From: Drosophila pseudoobscura
Taxonomy: Eukaryota; Arthropoda; Insecta; Diptera; Drosophilidae
Assembly (NCBI RefSeq): GCF_009870125.1
Contig: NC_046681.1
Coordinates: 28,542,001 to 28,606,000, forward strand
Direction: 5' to 3'
DNA length: 64,000 nucleotides
This document shows positions 13,015 through 20,261 of the stretch, piece after piece (position 1 is the stretch's first letter; each line of letters starts with the position of its first letter). Both the position numbers and the translations under genes were made by a program. The notes beneath the pieces were generated by a model, which made no database searches, had not been told where the DNA came from, and saw nothing but the letters and a program-made list of their open reading frames with translations.

Positions 13015-13378
13015 TAATACGAATACATATTTATATAATAAGAATATTTTATGTATTTTTCTAAAAATAATATATACATATGTACATATATAATAAATAT
13101 AACACATTTAACCACTATTTATTTTAAATGTTTCTGTTTTACTTTTGATTGGTTGAATTTCACTTCCTCTTATTACAAGAGAATCATAGGATTCGTTTGA
13201 AACAGGTTTCTTCCACGTGAGGATTACACAAAAAGAATAAGTGGATTTCAGGTAGAATACTGATGCTTTTGAATGAATTTATTGAGTAATGTTCACATCA
13301 TTTTATACTTAGTTGGTAAATTTATGTAAGGGTATTTATATTTAAAAACGCACAGATTATTTCATTTTTAAATAAATA

Positions 13379-13603
13379 TTATATTTTTCGCTTTAATTCC
13401 ATGTTATGCTTAAATAACATATGCATATTGAAGTCAATTCTCAACCAAAACAGTTCAGTTCCTGGACATAAGTAACATCGATAAAATGATGATTTTGATT
13501 TTGAATAACTAAAGTTGTGGATTTTTAAGGTGTGTTTTTTCAGTTCATTGCGGGAACTAAAAGATGTTTTTAAATAACACAACTCGCAATGAAATGTCCT
13601 CAT
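13379..13603 (-). CDS. Small two-finger C2H2 protein
   Basis: A 74-residue protein made almost entirely of two zinc-finger-like units. Both have the same unusual spacing, C-x2-C-x14-H-x4-H (Cys6/Cys9/His24/His29, then the repeat after about residue 42), against the usual 12 residues between the Cys and His pairs. The C-terminus is basic. It could bind DNA or RNA or act as a small regulatory factor of the element. It sits just inside the left terminal repeat, pointing outward, with its own TATA and initiator at 13619-13654. The 119 bases between its stop and the repeat junction would be 3' untranslated. The domain is clear but the function is not. Confidence 0.65.
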   Translation of the reverse strand: MRTFHCELCYLKTSFSSRNELKKHTLKIHNFSYSKSKSSFYRCYLCPGTELFWLRIDFNMHMLFKHNMELKRKI

Positions 13604-13618
13604 TTCGAAGTGAAAGTG

Positions 13619-13654
13619 AACTAACCTATCTCAGTAACTTACAGTTCTTATATA
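13619..13654 (-). promoter_or_regulatory. Core promoter of the two-finger gene
   Basis: On the minus strand TATATAA (13654-13648) is followed by a TTAGTT initiator (13624-13619). The putative first transcribed A at 13622 is 32 bases from the start of the TATA box, the normal fly spacing. The ATG follows at 13603. Confidence 0.55.
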
Positions 13655-13920
13655 GGAAGTGAACAGCATATGAACAAAAATTCTATGCATTTTGTTCTGT
13701 TTATATAATTTTTTCATGTTGACGGTTATATAAGACCCAACATGTAAATATAATATTTGAAACAATATATACAGCAGTGTATCCATAATTTATCCCTTAT
13801 TACTCAACCACCAATCAGACTTGAGACATCTGGCCATTACAGCTTTAAAACCATTTACTTATTATCACTCAACTACCAATCTGCTCAGATCACATTTGTA
13901 TAAAATTGAATTAATGAGAG

Positions 13921-13956
13921 TATAAAAGATCATGCAATCTTTTAAATAATTTAGTA
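13921..13956 (+). promoter_or_regulatory. Core promoter of the spliced 106-residue gene
   Basis: TATAAAAG (13921-13928) is followed by TTAGTA (13951-13956), giving a 32-base spacing to the presumed first transcribed A. The same TATA-to-TTAGT/TCAGT arrangement recurs elsewhere in the element. The ATG is at 13995. Confidence 0.5.
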
Positions 13957-13994
13957 TAAAATCGTTAGTAGGTTGAATAGTTTCTATTACTATA

Positions 13995-14379
13995 ATGGTA
14001 TGTAAGAATATTTAAATCTCTATATAGAAAATGATAAGCACTTCATCAAATATATACCTAGGCTTTCCTAGAATTACTTAACGAGACAAAGCCGGCGGTT
14101 GGATACACCAAGGTTGAGGACCTATGCATAGGATTTGAGTACAAGATCAATGGATGTAAAATCAAAAAAACATCATTTGGAAATAAAGTAGTCCTTTATT
14201 TAACTGATAAGGACAACGAACCGCTTTGGATATTTTTACCTAAAAGTTATGTGACCAAATTTTCCACAAAAACACCCTTTAAGATGTTGAAGGAGCATGG
14301 AATCTCACATCTTATATATAAAGGAAAAGAGATGAATAGATATAGCACTGCCCATTTCCAATTTATATGTAAAGAGTAA
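13995..14379 (+). CDS. Spliced 106-residue conserved Polinton protein, OB-fold-like (inferred)
   Basis: Exon 1 is only the ATG (13995-13997). A 64-bp intron follows (13998-14061) and exon 2 runs 14062-14379 in phase 0. Exon 2 alone has no usable upstream ATG, so the gene is invisible to a simple ORF search. The protein follows a pattern I recognise from small proteins of arthropod Polintons: a Gly-x-x-Tyr-x-Ile start, a Thr-x-Phe-Gly turn, a valine-rich strand, then Phe-Leu-Pro with an aromatic, and a late Tyr-x-Gly. The alternating strand pattern suggests a small beta-barrel like a single-stranded nucleic-acid-binding OB fold. That is inference; the family resemblance is from knowledge, and the splice signals are seen directly. 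It lies downstream of its own TATA box, near the left end with other accessory genes. Confidence 0.7.
13998..14061 (+). other. 64-bp intron directly after the start codon
   Basis: Donor GTATGTAAG is an excellent fly 5' splice site and the acceptor is ATACCTAG. An in-frame TAG at the acceptor ends any unspliced reading upstream. Its length is the same as that of the polymerase intron of this element. Confidence 0.75.
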
Positions 14380-14486
14380 ATAAAGAGTTCCCATTATATA
14401 TATGTAAGAGAAGAAGAGACAACTATACATGTAAAGACAAAAATAAAGAAAAAGGTTACGAATATACACACATATGTAAAAAAGAG

Positions 14487-14567
14487 ATGGCTAGATATAG
14501 TACTTATCATTTCCAATACATGGGTAAAGAAAAATATAAGGGAAACATAGCAAAGACGTGGATATAA
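14487..14567 (+). pseudogene. Diverged tandem copy of the 3' end of the 106-residue gene
   Basis: Positions 14478-14539 resemble 14325-14386, the last coding stretch and stop region of the preceding gene, with many substitutions. The copy keeps a 26-codon open frame starting at an ATG equivalent to an internal Met of the parent. It looks like a partial tandem duplication (period about 153 bp) that has since decayed, though a micropeptide cannot be excluded. Confidence 0.5.
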
Positions 14568-14622
14568 AGAGTCCTGCTCTTTGAAACATTATCAGTAATA
14601 GATTCAAGAAGTCAGCTGCAAG

Positions 14623-14922
14623 ATGCATGCCAAACAAATAAAACTTTTTTTAATGCAATTCGAGGAGATGATCTTCGAGGAGCACGTACAAATTCTTGAA
14701 AATTTGATGAGAATTTTGGAAGATCTGGAGGAAAAGGAGCTTCAGTACTCCAAGTTTGGCTTTCATTATAAGCTATGCCCCTGGAGTGATGACGATGCAA
14801 CGGACGGACCTGACACATGCCTGTGTCATACCCTACCAAATAAGAAAGCAGAAGCTATAGACCTAATGTTAAAGTACTATAACTTAAATAAAAGAATGTA
14901 TCCCAGCTCAAAAATTCAATAA
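14623..14922 (+). CDS. Hypothetical 99-residue protein
   Basis: Unrecognised. The first half is predicted helical and charged, with a Glu/Leu-rich stretch at about residues 13-40 that could form a coiled coil. The middle has a short Asp-rich turn next to Cys residues (Cys-Pro-Trp, Cys-Leu-Cys), and the end is a Lys/Tyr-rich helix. It is the last rightward gene of the left accessory group and converges on the protease gene, whose stop is only 33 bases beyond its own stop. An AATAAA lies at its 3' end (14918-14923), overlapping the stop codon. The start is the first ATG of the frame and no upstream TATA is obvious, so it may share a transcript with the preceding gene. Confidence 0.55.
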   Translation: MHAKQIKLFLMQFEEMIFEEHVQILENLMRILEDLEEKELQYSKFGFHYKLCPWSDDDATDGPDTCLCHTLPNKKAEAIDLMLKYYNLNKRMYPSSKIQ

Positions 14923-14955
14923 ACATCTTAAATGTCTCTGAAATAATATTGTGTT

Positions 14956-15414
14956 TTATTTTAAACGAATTTTCTTAAACATTTTTATTATTAACTTATC
15001 ATTATAGTTAAAATCATTTTTCTTAAATTGTTTTAAAAAACAATTTAATGTTTTTTTGCTGCTTTTAAATATTCCATATAGGATACAGTAATGACCGCAT
15101 GTATTTGAAAAATAACCTTGCAGTGGTTGTTTATTAAATGTAAACTTTATGGAATTTTTCCTTAATATTTTTAAAAATTCTTTATTTTGAGGATATTGAC
15201 CATATGAATCAAAAAATTCGGCTGAATATTTGTTTTCAAAGTAAAAAGCAACCCAATGAGTTCCTGAATAGCTTGAAGAATCTGTGTTTGCTATTATTAA
15301 AGCAGGATATTTCGAAATTACTTGAGGCAGCTGATCAGAGGGATAAACTCCTTTAAAAATTCTTTTTGTTTTTGAATGCTTGGAAAGCAACTTATCGATT
15401 TGTAATGTATTCAT
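14956..15414 (-). CDS. Adenovirus-type cysteine maturation protease (PRO)
   Basis: 152 residues, the family of adenovirus protease (AVP) and Ulp1-like peptidases. The catalytic triad is visible in order: His53 in Gly-Thr-His-Trp-Val-Ala, Asp69 in Phe-Phe-Asp-Ser-Tyr-Gly, and Cys106 in Asn-Thr-Cys-Gly-His-Tyr-Cys, with Gln96 or Gln99 in the oxyanion position. In Polintons and related viruses it is thought to process capsid proteins during particle maturation. It is the last gene of the leftward capsid block. Its ATG begins only two bases after the stop of the major capsid gene, so it may be translated by reinitiation or from its own transcript. Length is short but complete for the family, and all key residues are present. 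Confidence 0.88.
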   Translation of the reverse strand: MNTLQIDKLLSKHSKTKRIFKGVYPSDQLPQVISKYPALIIANTDSSSYSGTHWVAFYFENKYSAEFFDSYGQYPQNKEFLKILRKNSIKFTFNKQPLQGYFSNTCGHYCILYGIFKSSKKTLNCFLKQFKKNDFNYNDKLIIKMFKKIRLK

Positions 15415-15416
15415 TT

Positions 15417-16709
15417 TTACAATAGTACACGAATATTTCTATGTTTATCAATATCAATCATTGAGTCATATTCACAGTATACCAGACAAGTAACTGCTTC
15501 TGTAAGAGGCTCCGAAAATCGTCCTTCAATTCGGATGGCTCCTTGTGATATTAAATTTGAGCATACAGTTGAATTGTGATGGTCTGCTGTTAGGTCAAAT
15601 GCTAATATAAAACTATTTTTATCAAACATTTCCTTTGTAATTTGTAAGCCTCGATCATAATGTTTTATTCCACTTGATCTGAATAGCATATTATATCCTC
15701 TAGAGCTTTGAGCATTTTCAGAGTTCGAGAAATCAAACTCAAGTGCCTGCGATGGTACTTGTACTCCATTAACCAATAGATTAAAGCGTTGAATTTTAAA
15801 ATGTTCAAAATGGAAGGGGTTTAATGCCCGATTTCCAGAATATGATTTGTTTTTTACCATGCAAAAAACCAAAAAATTGGGAAGCTGTCCAATAACTGCA
15901 TTGTCAATTGATAATGTATTATTTCCTGGATATATTGTAAATGATTTTACTTGAACTTTGCTGTATGGATAAATGGCATTTTTAGTTTGTAAAACATGAT
16001 GATGAGCCAATAAAATGCTCGGATTAATAGTTATGTGGTTCATGAATAGTTGGGCCTCCAATATTTTAAGATTTGATTCAGTTTCAGATTCCATTAAATA
16101 AAATGCTGTTTTTTCAATGTTAAAAGTAATCCTCAAATCTACATTATTTATAAGCAGTTTTGGTTGATTAAATATATCTCCATGAACTTTTCCGAATAGT
16201 TCAACCTTATTACTGTTTTGAAAAATATTTTTGAGCATAATGGATCCATCGGTGTTAACGTATCTACCAGATAATAATTTACCATAATTAGGATAATAAC
16301 CTTGAGTGGCTAAGTGACTTTCACTGGCATCACTGCCATAGTTTAAAATCGTTTGCAAATACGATCTATAATGATAGTTATTATCACTCTGAGAAACCAA
16401 AATATTATTTAAATATACGGACGAACTTCTAAACATTGAATTCAAAATATTATTCACTACTCCAACATCGTTTCCTTCAATGTTGGTATTATCACTTTTT
16501 CTTAGTTGCACAACAAGTCTTAAGTAAACACTTGATAGGTCTCGATATGTTTCCCCATTTCCTAAGCAAACGAATTCAATTGAAGAAGCACTGTCCAACG
16601 AAGCTATGGGGTTATATGAAACTTCTTCTGTTCTCAGAATAGAGCTTTGTGTAGGATGTGGCTCAAAGAGATCCAATTCGCTTTTCATACATTCAATATG
16701 GGTGGTCAT
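15417..16709 (-). CDS. Major capsid protein (double jelly-roll)
   Basis: 430 residues, matching the Polinton capsid proteins often listed in databases as F54H12.2-like. The diagnostic N-terminal region is present: a Pro/Gln/Ser start, a Ser-Ile-Glu-Phe strand, a Gly-Glu-Thr-Tyr-Arg-Asp-Leu segment at about residues 51-58, then Val-Asn-Asn with a small Phe-Arg-Ser-rich strand and an Asn-Asn turn. The rest is beta-rich with few Cys, consistent with two jelly rolls forming a trimeric hexon-like capsomer. It follows the 156-residue basic gene with a 4-base ATGA overlap and precedes the protease gene by two bases. The frame is intact. Assignment rests on remembered family pattern; a structure prediction would settle it. 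Confidence 0.85.
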   Translation of the reverse strand: MTTHIECMKSELDLFEPHPTQSSILRTEEVSYNPIASLDSASSIEFVCLGNGETYRDLSSVYLRLVVQLRKSDNTNIEGNDVGVVNNILNSMFRSSSVYLNNILVSQSDNNYHYRSYLQTILNYGSDASESHLATQGYYPNYGKLLSGRYVNTDGSIMLKNIFQNSNKVELFGKVHGDIFNQPKLLINNVDLRITFNIEKTAFYLMESETESNLKILEAQLFMNHITINPSILLAHHHVLQTKNAIYPYSKVQVKSFTIYPGNNTLSIDNAVIGQLPNFLVFCMVKNKSYSGNRALNPFHFEHFKIQRFNLLVNGVQVPSQALEFDFSNSENAQSSRGYNMLFRSSGIKHYDRGLQITKEMFDKNSFILAFDLTADHHNSTVCSNLISQGAIRIEGRFSEPLTEAVTCLVYCEYDSMIDIDKHRNIRVLL

Positions 16710-17176
16710 TTTGATTTAGAAAAAATGTCTCTTATAGTTAATTTCTTTGTTGATTTTTTTTTTTTGGTTCTCGACTGCGTATGTTTGCTTCCTTCTTTAG
16801 ATGATAAATGAGATAGTTTTTTCCTAGACCTTCTCTTTTTATTCTTTTTACCTGCCCCATTCTGGAATCGGGTTAACTTATTAATGGCTTTATTTGACAG
16901 GTTTTGCAAAGCAATTTTACTTTGTTCTTGGATAATAGTTCTTAAAGGTTTTCGACCAAACTCATTTATTACTGCCTTTCCAGTCTCAGTAGCTTGGTTT
17001 TTAATAGCGTTTATCCCCGAAAGGAATAGTGGTTTTATGTAATTAAAAAGACCACTAAAAAAGTTCCCAATTCCTCTACCTTGTTGGATAACTCTGGGTG
17101 AAACATAAAGACTTCCTATATGATTCAACCCTCCTCCACACTGATTTAAATAATATTGTTGATAAGATTTCGTCAT
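16706..17176 (-). CDS. Basic protein with Gly-rich hydrophobic N-terminus (possible pVI/pX-like)
   Basis: 156 residues. The N-terminus has a Cys-Gly-Gly-Gly turn. It is followed at about residues 30-60 by an amphipathic hydrophobic stretch (Gly-Ile-Gly-Asn-Phe-Phe-Ser-Gly-Leu-Phe, then helical), and the last 50 residues are strongly Lys/Arg/Ser-rich. This layout, an amphipathic membrane-active segment plus a basic tail, recalls adenovirus core and membrane-lytic proteins and is seen in many Polinton capsid modules. A virion DNA-condensing or membrane-penetrating role is inference. Its TGA stop overlaps the capsid ATG (ATGA), and its start lies 46 bases after the stop of the penton-like gene. 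Confidence 0.6.
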   Translation of the reverse strand: MTKSYQQYYLNQCGGGLNHIGSLYVSPRVIQQGRGIGNFFSGLFNYIKPLFLSGINAIKNQATETGKAVINEFGRKPLRTIIQEQSKIALQNLSNKAINKLTRFQNGAGKKNKKRRSRKKLSHLSSKEGSKHTQSRTKKKKSTKKLTIRDIFSKSK

Positions 17177-17222
17177 GATGGTTATTTCTACTCTGAATAA
17201 ATTTCCATCTTTACAGTATTAT

Positions 17223-17774
17223 TTATAGCATTTCTTTTCGTTTTTTAAAGTGAAGGGTAACAAAAATTGGAATTGCTGAAGATTCAAATGGTACTTTATA
17301 CCCTTTGGAATCGGTAATTAAGATCGAAATTTCTTTTGGAGACCATATTTCAATGGGATAATATTCAATATTGTTGAATTGTATAAGTTGCTCTTTTCCA
17401 TTATAATGTAATACTCGAAGACATCGAGGTCTTTTATTTCCAACACATCTTGGTTTTATAATGTCAGTGTAAACAAAAATCAAACCATTTTGAAACTGTT
17501 CAGACTCTATTGACTCATTTTCATATCGAAATGTTTCTCCATTTACTAAGCTAATAACGAATTCTGTTGTTTCTTCAGATGCGATTGAGGTATTCTCAGG
17601 CCTGCTTTTTATACATTTATTTAGATATAAGTCTGTAATTCCTACTTCCCAGTCATCGTTCATGTTTTCAGGAATATTTACAATGTTTGTAAATGCACAC
17701 TTAACGTTATCATGATATACATTTAACGAATCATTACTAAGTAATGTCACGAAAAACTCTGTTACATTTACCAT
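17223..17774 (-). CDS. Probable minor capsid (penton) protein, single jelly-roll
   Basis: 183 residues. It opens with a motif typical of Polinton minor capsid proteins: a short strand ending Leu-Ser-Asn-Asp-Ser, an Asn-containing turn, a Phe-Thr strand, then Asp-Trp-Glu-Val-Gly-Ile at about residues 41-46. The remainder is beta-rich and Tyr/Ile-rich, compatible with a single jelly roll at the vertices of the particle. At 183 residues it is shorter than several relatives I know, so it may be a compact form. It lies in the capsid block between the 228-residue unknown (27-base gap) and the basic protein (46-base gap). Confidence 0.6.
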   Translation of the reverse strand: MVNVTEFFVTLLSNDSLNVYHDNVKCAFTNIVNIPENMNDDWEVGITDLYLNKCIKSRPENTSIASEETTEFVISLVNGETFRYENESIESEQFQNGLIFVYTDIIKPRCVGNKRPRCLRVLHYNGKEQLIQFNNIEYYPIEIWSPKEISILITDSKGYKVPFESSAIPIFVTLHFKKRKEML

Positions 17775-17801
17775 TTTTAGTTCTACGTTCTTTGCAGTTT
17801 A

Positions 17802-18488
17802 TTAATTATAGGATAACCAATTAATTTTGTTCTTTCCAATTTGCACGGCCTTACTGTTTCTAACAGCCCTCATCAACTTTTCTCGTCCACTTACGTATTT
17901 CAAGTCTTGAAATGGATTTGATTCACTTTTATACCTCTTAAGTTTTACTCTTAGCTTTCGCTGTTTATCAGTAAGCTTCACTTTAGTCAATGCTGATTTT
18001 TTTGATGCTTGAGTGTCTAAAAATGAGGTATCCTCAACTTTACGCTTATTAGGTTTTGAGTTGAAAGATTTTTCGGTCAGAAAATCTTCATCATCGATGT
18101 CGTTAGGTAAATCAGAGAACTCATTTGTGATAGAGAGTTCCTTTTTTGAGGACTCATTATTTTTATTGTTAAGAATGGAAGTGTTAGGTTTTACATCTAA
18201 CCAAACTGACTCGTCTTGGGTTTGTATTCCAATGCTTTGAGGTGATGAAAGTCGTTTGTTCTGCGTAGTTCGTATATCCATTGTCTTATTTCTTTTCTTA
18301 TTTTGATAGTAACACAATTCTTGACGTATTTTAATCCATTTATTAAAGTCGCTAGTTTTTTTATCATTTAAAATAGGCAAAAACGTTATATTTATTAAAT
18401 CGTTTTTCTGGGCATTATTTACCAATTTTTGATATGCATTCGGATGCATTAAAATAACTTTGGTTAATTGATGCTTATTTTTAAGCAT
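17802..18488 (-). CDS. Hypothetical 228-residue protein of the capsid block
   Basis: Unrecognised. The N-terminal 60 residues are mixed and possibly folded, residues about 65-150 are Ser/Asn/Asp/Lys-rich and look disordered, and the C-terminal third is basic with a Lys-Leu-Arg-Val-Lys-Leu-Lys segment. No Cys motif or membrane segment is seen. Its ATG overlaps the stop of the upstream gene by eight bases (ATGCTTAA on the minus strand). Position inside the capsid block suggests a virion component or assembly factor, possibly a scaffold, but that is by context only. Confidence 0.6.
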   Translation of the reverse strand: MLKNKHQLTKVILMHPNAYQKLVNNAQKNDLINITFLPILNDKKTSDFNKWIKIRQELCYYQNKKRNKTMDIRTTQNKRLSSPQSIGIQTQDESVWLDVKPNTSILNNKNNESSKKELSITNEFSDLPNDIDDEDFLTEKSFNSKPNKRKVEDTSFLDTQASKKSALTKVKLTDKQRKLRVKLKRYKSESNPFQDLKYVSGREKLMRAVRNSKAVQIGKNKINWLSYN

Positions 18489-18834
18489 TGTTCAATATTT
18501 TTCCAAAAATCCCCGAAAGCAATGAACTTATTAAAACAGGTAAAAATCCTCCTTTTTGGATGAGAACTTTTCTCTTAGAATTTATTGACCGTTTTGGACA
18601 TGAAATAAGACGTAATGCATTTTTATACTTTTTTAGAGCATATAGTTGCTTTTTTGATATCTTATGATTTCCTCGCAGAGTATTCAACACTATCTCCACT
18701 AATGCTTTTACTAACTCAATGTCACAATTACTTATAATTGCATTTCGAAGTTTATTATTTGCCCTTTTGAGCACATACAATAAATGTTTGTTCGCTTTCA
18801 GTCGATTTAGATTCTTTTTGTAAACCATTTTCAT
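18481..18834 (-). CDS. Small basic protein with hydrophobic Gly-Gly-Phe-Leu-Pro tail
   Basis: 117 residues from the Met chosen here. The frame is open further upstream to 18894, but those 20 residues lie deeper within the ATPase gene and look like read-through of its other frame. The body is helical and Lys/Arg/Asn-rich (Lys-Ala-Asn-Lys, Leu-Arg-Asn-Ala-Ile). The end is a Gly-Gly-Phe-Leu-Pro motif followed by about 15 hydrophobic residues. I recognise this arrangement from many Polintons, where it is a conserved capsid-module protein of unproven function; a membrane-active or core role is possible. It overlaps the ATPase C-terminal coding region by 80 bases in another frame and the next gene by eight bases. 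Confidence 0.65.
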   Translation of the reverse strand: MKMVYKKNLNRLKANKHLLYVLKRANNKLRNAIISNCDIELVKALVEIVLNTLRGNHKISKKQLYALKKYKNALRLISCPKRSINSKRKVLIQKGGFLPVLISSLLSGIFGKILNNA

Positions 18835-19441
18835 CTGAAAAGCAAACTGTATACTCAGAATTAAAAATATGTGTACGAAATCTAAGGAGATCATTTATTC
18901 CCTGAGTAAGATCAATAAGTAAATAACCATGTGGTTCATCTGTCACCTCCTTATATATTCTGAAGAGCTCCTGAGAATTTTCAGGATAAATTTGTCTTGC
19001 TAAGCATTGAAATTGTAGCTTATCCCTAGGATTTTTGAACGCAACGATGTATTTTGTGTTTAGTGAAATATCTCGAGTATGTGATGATTTATGAAATATA
19101 TTTTGTGTAACCACTATTACGGATAAATTCCTGTGGTGTGATCCTTTTGTAAATAGCTCACAGACATTTTTATTAAATGCACCCATCATTAAGTCATCTA
19201 GTATTAAAAGAATAGGCTCATGATTTTCATTTTCAATTGTTTCGGGAACTCCTTTATAGTATTCGATGGTATTAAAATTTGGCTTAGCATGCTCCTCTCC
19301 ATAACACCAAATTATTCGATTAATTGAAATGCTCAGCAAATCATTTCTTTTGTTTATTAAATTTTCTAAAAACGTTGTCTTACCAGATCCTGAAGGACCG
19401 CAAATAAGCATTGTAAAAGGATGTATAAATTGCTTAAACAT
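18755..19441 (-). CDS. Genome-packaging ATPase (A32/FtsK-HerA type)
   Basis: 228 residues. Walker A is Gly-Pro-Ser-Gly-Ser-Gly-Lys-Thr-Thr at residues 15-23, Walker B is the hydrophobic strand ending Leu-Asp-Asp at 81-83, and a Val-Ile-Val-Val-Thr-Gln-Asn sensor-like strand lies at 108-114. This is the ATPase of the packaging type shared by Polintons, poxviruses (A32) and virophages, which pumps DNA into preformed capsids. The last 25 residues are Ser/Glu-rich and share DNA with the start of the next gene. It lies between the zinc-knuckle peptide (59-base gap upstream) and the small basic protein. All motifs are intact. Confidence 0.9.
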   Translation of the reverse strand: MFKQFIHPFTMLICGPSGSGKTTFLENLINKRNDLLSISINRIIWCYGEEHAKPNFNTIEYYKGVPETIENENHEPILLILDDLMMGAFNKNVCELFTKGSHHRNLSVIVVTQNIFHKSSHTRDISLNTKYIVAFKNPRDKLQFQCLARQIYPENSQELFRIYKEVTDEPHGYLLIDLTQGINDLLRFRTHIFNSEYTVCFSDENGLQKESKSTESEQTFIVCAQKGK

Positions 19442-19500
19442 TTTTGGGCTATGTTTTATTTATTAATATTTTATAAATGTTTTCTAACATCTAAGATATT

Positions 19501-19641
19501 CTAATTACGCGTCTCCTGATCGCGCTTTTTGGGGCAGTTTTTTTCTAAGTGAGTATCAGAGCCGCAATAATTACAATAAACAACTTGTGTGTATCCGCTT
19601 TTGTGAGGATCCTTTTCAAACAAACGCTTAAATGAATCCAT
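19501..19641 (-). CDS. 46-residue CCHC zinc-knuckle peptide
   Basis: A short open frame of 46 residues containing a perfect retroviral-type zinc knuckle, C-x2-C-x4-H-x4-C, in the Cys-Asn-Tyr-Cys-Gly...His...Asn-Cys context, flanked by Lys/Arg residues on the C-terminal side. Such knuckles bind single-stranded nucleic acid. The peptide fits neatly between the 171-residue gene (44 bases upstream) and the ATPase gene (59 bases downstream) on the same strand, which argues it is a real gene of the block rather than chance. A role in genome packaging or RNA binding is inference. Confidence 0.65.
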   Translation of the reverse strand: MDSFKRLFEKDPHKSGYTQVVYCNYCGSDTHLEKNCPKKRDQETRN

Positions 19642-19685
19642 TTTAAACAACTAGTTACTACAAGTGCTGAATATAAACTGAAAAT

Positions 19686-20201
19686 CTAAACATATGAGTC
19701 ACCATTACAGTAGATAGCGTAGTTAGAATTTTCCAAGATAACAAATAGCTTAAATAAATTATTTAGAGCACATCTAAGAGGAATTTTTTTGTGGATTCTA
19801 CAGTTTGTAAAAAAATTTGGATAAAATGTGAGACTTTTTCCAATATCGATATCAATAATATTATTTGTTAAATACTTAGATAAAAACTTTTTTTTAATTT
19901 CACCACGTACAATAACGGTGCTAAATCTATTTAGTGGTGAAAGTATTTCACCTAAACTTAAATATGATATTTCACCATCTGACCATTCCAATCCATTTAT
20001 GGTTTGACGATTAATATTTTGTTGTTTAATCATTTCATTATCCAATTCATTCAGATGATATGGTGGTTTGAAATGAAAGAAGTTTGGTGTTACTGTTCCG
20101 GTTTGCATAAACGCCAATTCCTTAATAAAAAGTTGTTTATTATTTCCAAAGACATATTGAAAATCAACTATAACGCTTGAATTCCTGTCGATTGTGTTCA
20201 T
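19686..20201 (-). CDS. Hypothetical 171-residue protein, first gene of the capsid block
   Basis: 171 residues with no catalytic motif that I recognise. The N-terminus alternates strands (Val-Asp-Phe-Gln-Tyr, Leu-Phe-Ile-Lys-Glu-Leu-Ala-Phe), followed by a Phe-Lys-Pro-Pro turn and a Gly-Leu-Glu-Trp-Ser-Asp-Gly motif. Similar layouts (Lys-Glu-x-Ala, Pro-Pro, Trp-x-x-Gly) occur in unnamed proteins of insect mobile elements. It is the promoter-proximal gene of the leftward block, with TATA and initiator at 20224-20260 and the ATG about 26 bases after the predicted transcription start. Confidence 0.6.
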   Translation of the reverse strand: MNTIDRNSSVIVDFQYVFGNNKQLFIKELAFMQTGTVTPNFFHFKPPYHLNELDNEMIKQQNINRQTINGLEWSDGEISYLSLGEILSPLNRFSTVIVRGEIKKKFLSKYLTNNIIDIDIGKSLTFYPNFFTNCRIHKKIPLRCALNNLFKLFVILENSNYAIYCNGDSYV

Positions 20202-20223
20202 GTTGGTTTGAGATTTTGTAAGA

Positions 20224-20261
20224 AACTGAATGAGTTGTTGATGCCTATCTCCTTTATATAC
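20224..20261. promoter_or_regulatory. Divergent promoter between capsid block and integrase block
   Basis: For the leftward block, TATATAAAG (20260-20252 on the minus strand) and a perfect TCAGTT initiator (20229-20224) are 33 bases apart to the first A. The same palindromic TATATA core lies about 30 bases before a TTAGTT-like site (20283-20288) on the plus strand, so a single TATA may serve both directions. Only 108 bases separate the two start codons (20201 and 20310). Confidence 0.6.

Larger units (their letters stand above)
11781..13259 (+). repeat. Left terminal inverted repeat (1479 bp)
   Basis: It starts AGTAGTAAGGAT and matches the reverse complement of 26273-27751 at every place I compared except position 12030 (A here, T in the other copy read in this direction). 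It contains an inverted copy of its own 21-bp tip at 12244-12264, a 76-bp-period tandem duplication, a 12-bp palindrome (GGTGGCGCCACC at 12266-12277), a TATA box and a complete gene for an acidic protein. Identity to the other repeat stops at 13259. Confidence 0.97.

Noticed and set aside
18835..18894. Longer start for the small basic protein
   Set aside because: The extra 20 hydrophobic residues come from the out-of-frame ATPase coding region and precede the family-like Lys-rich start.
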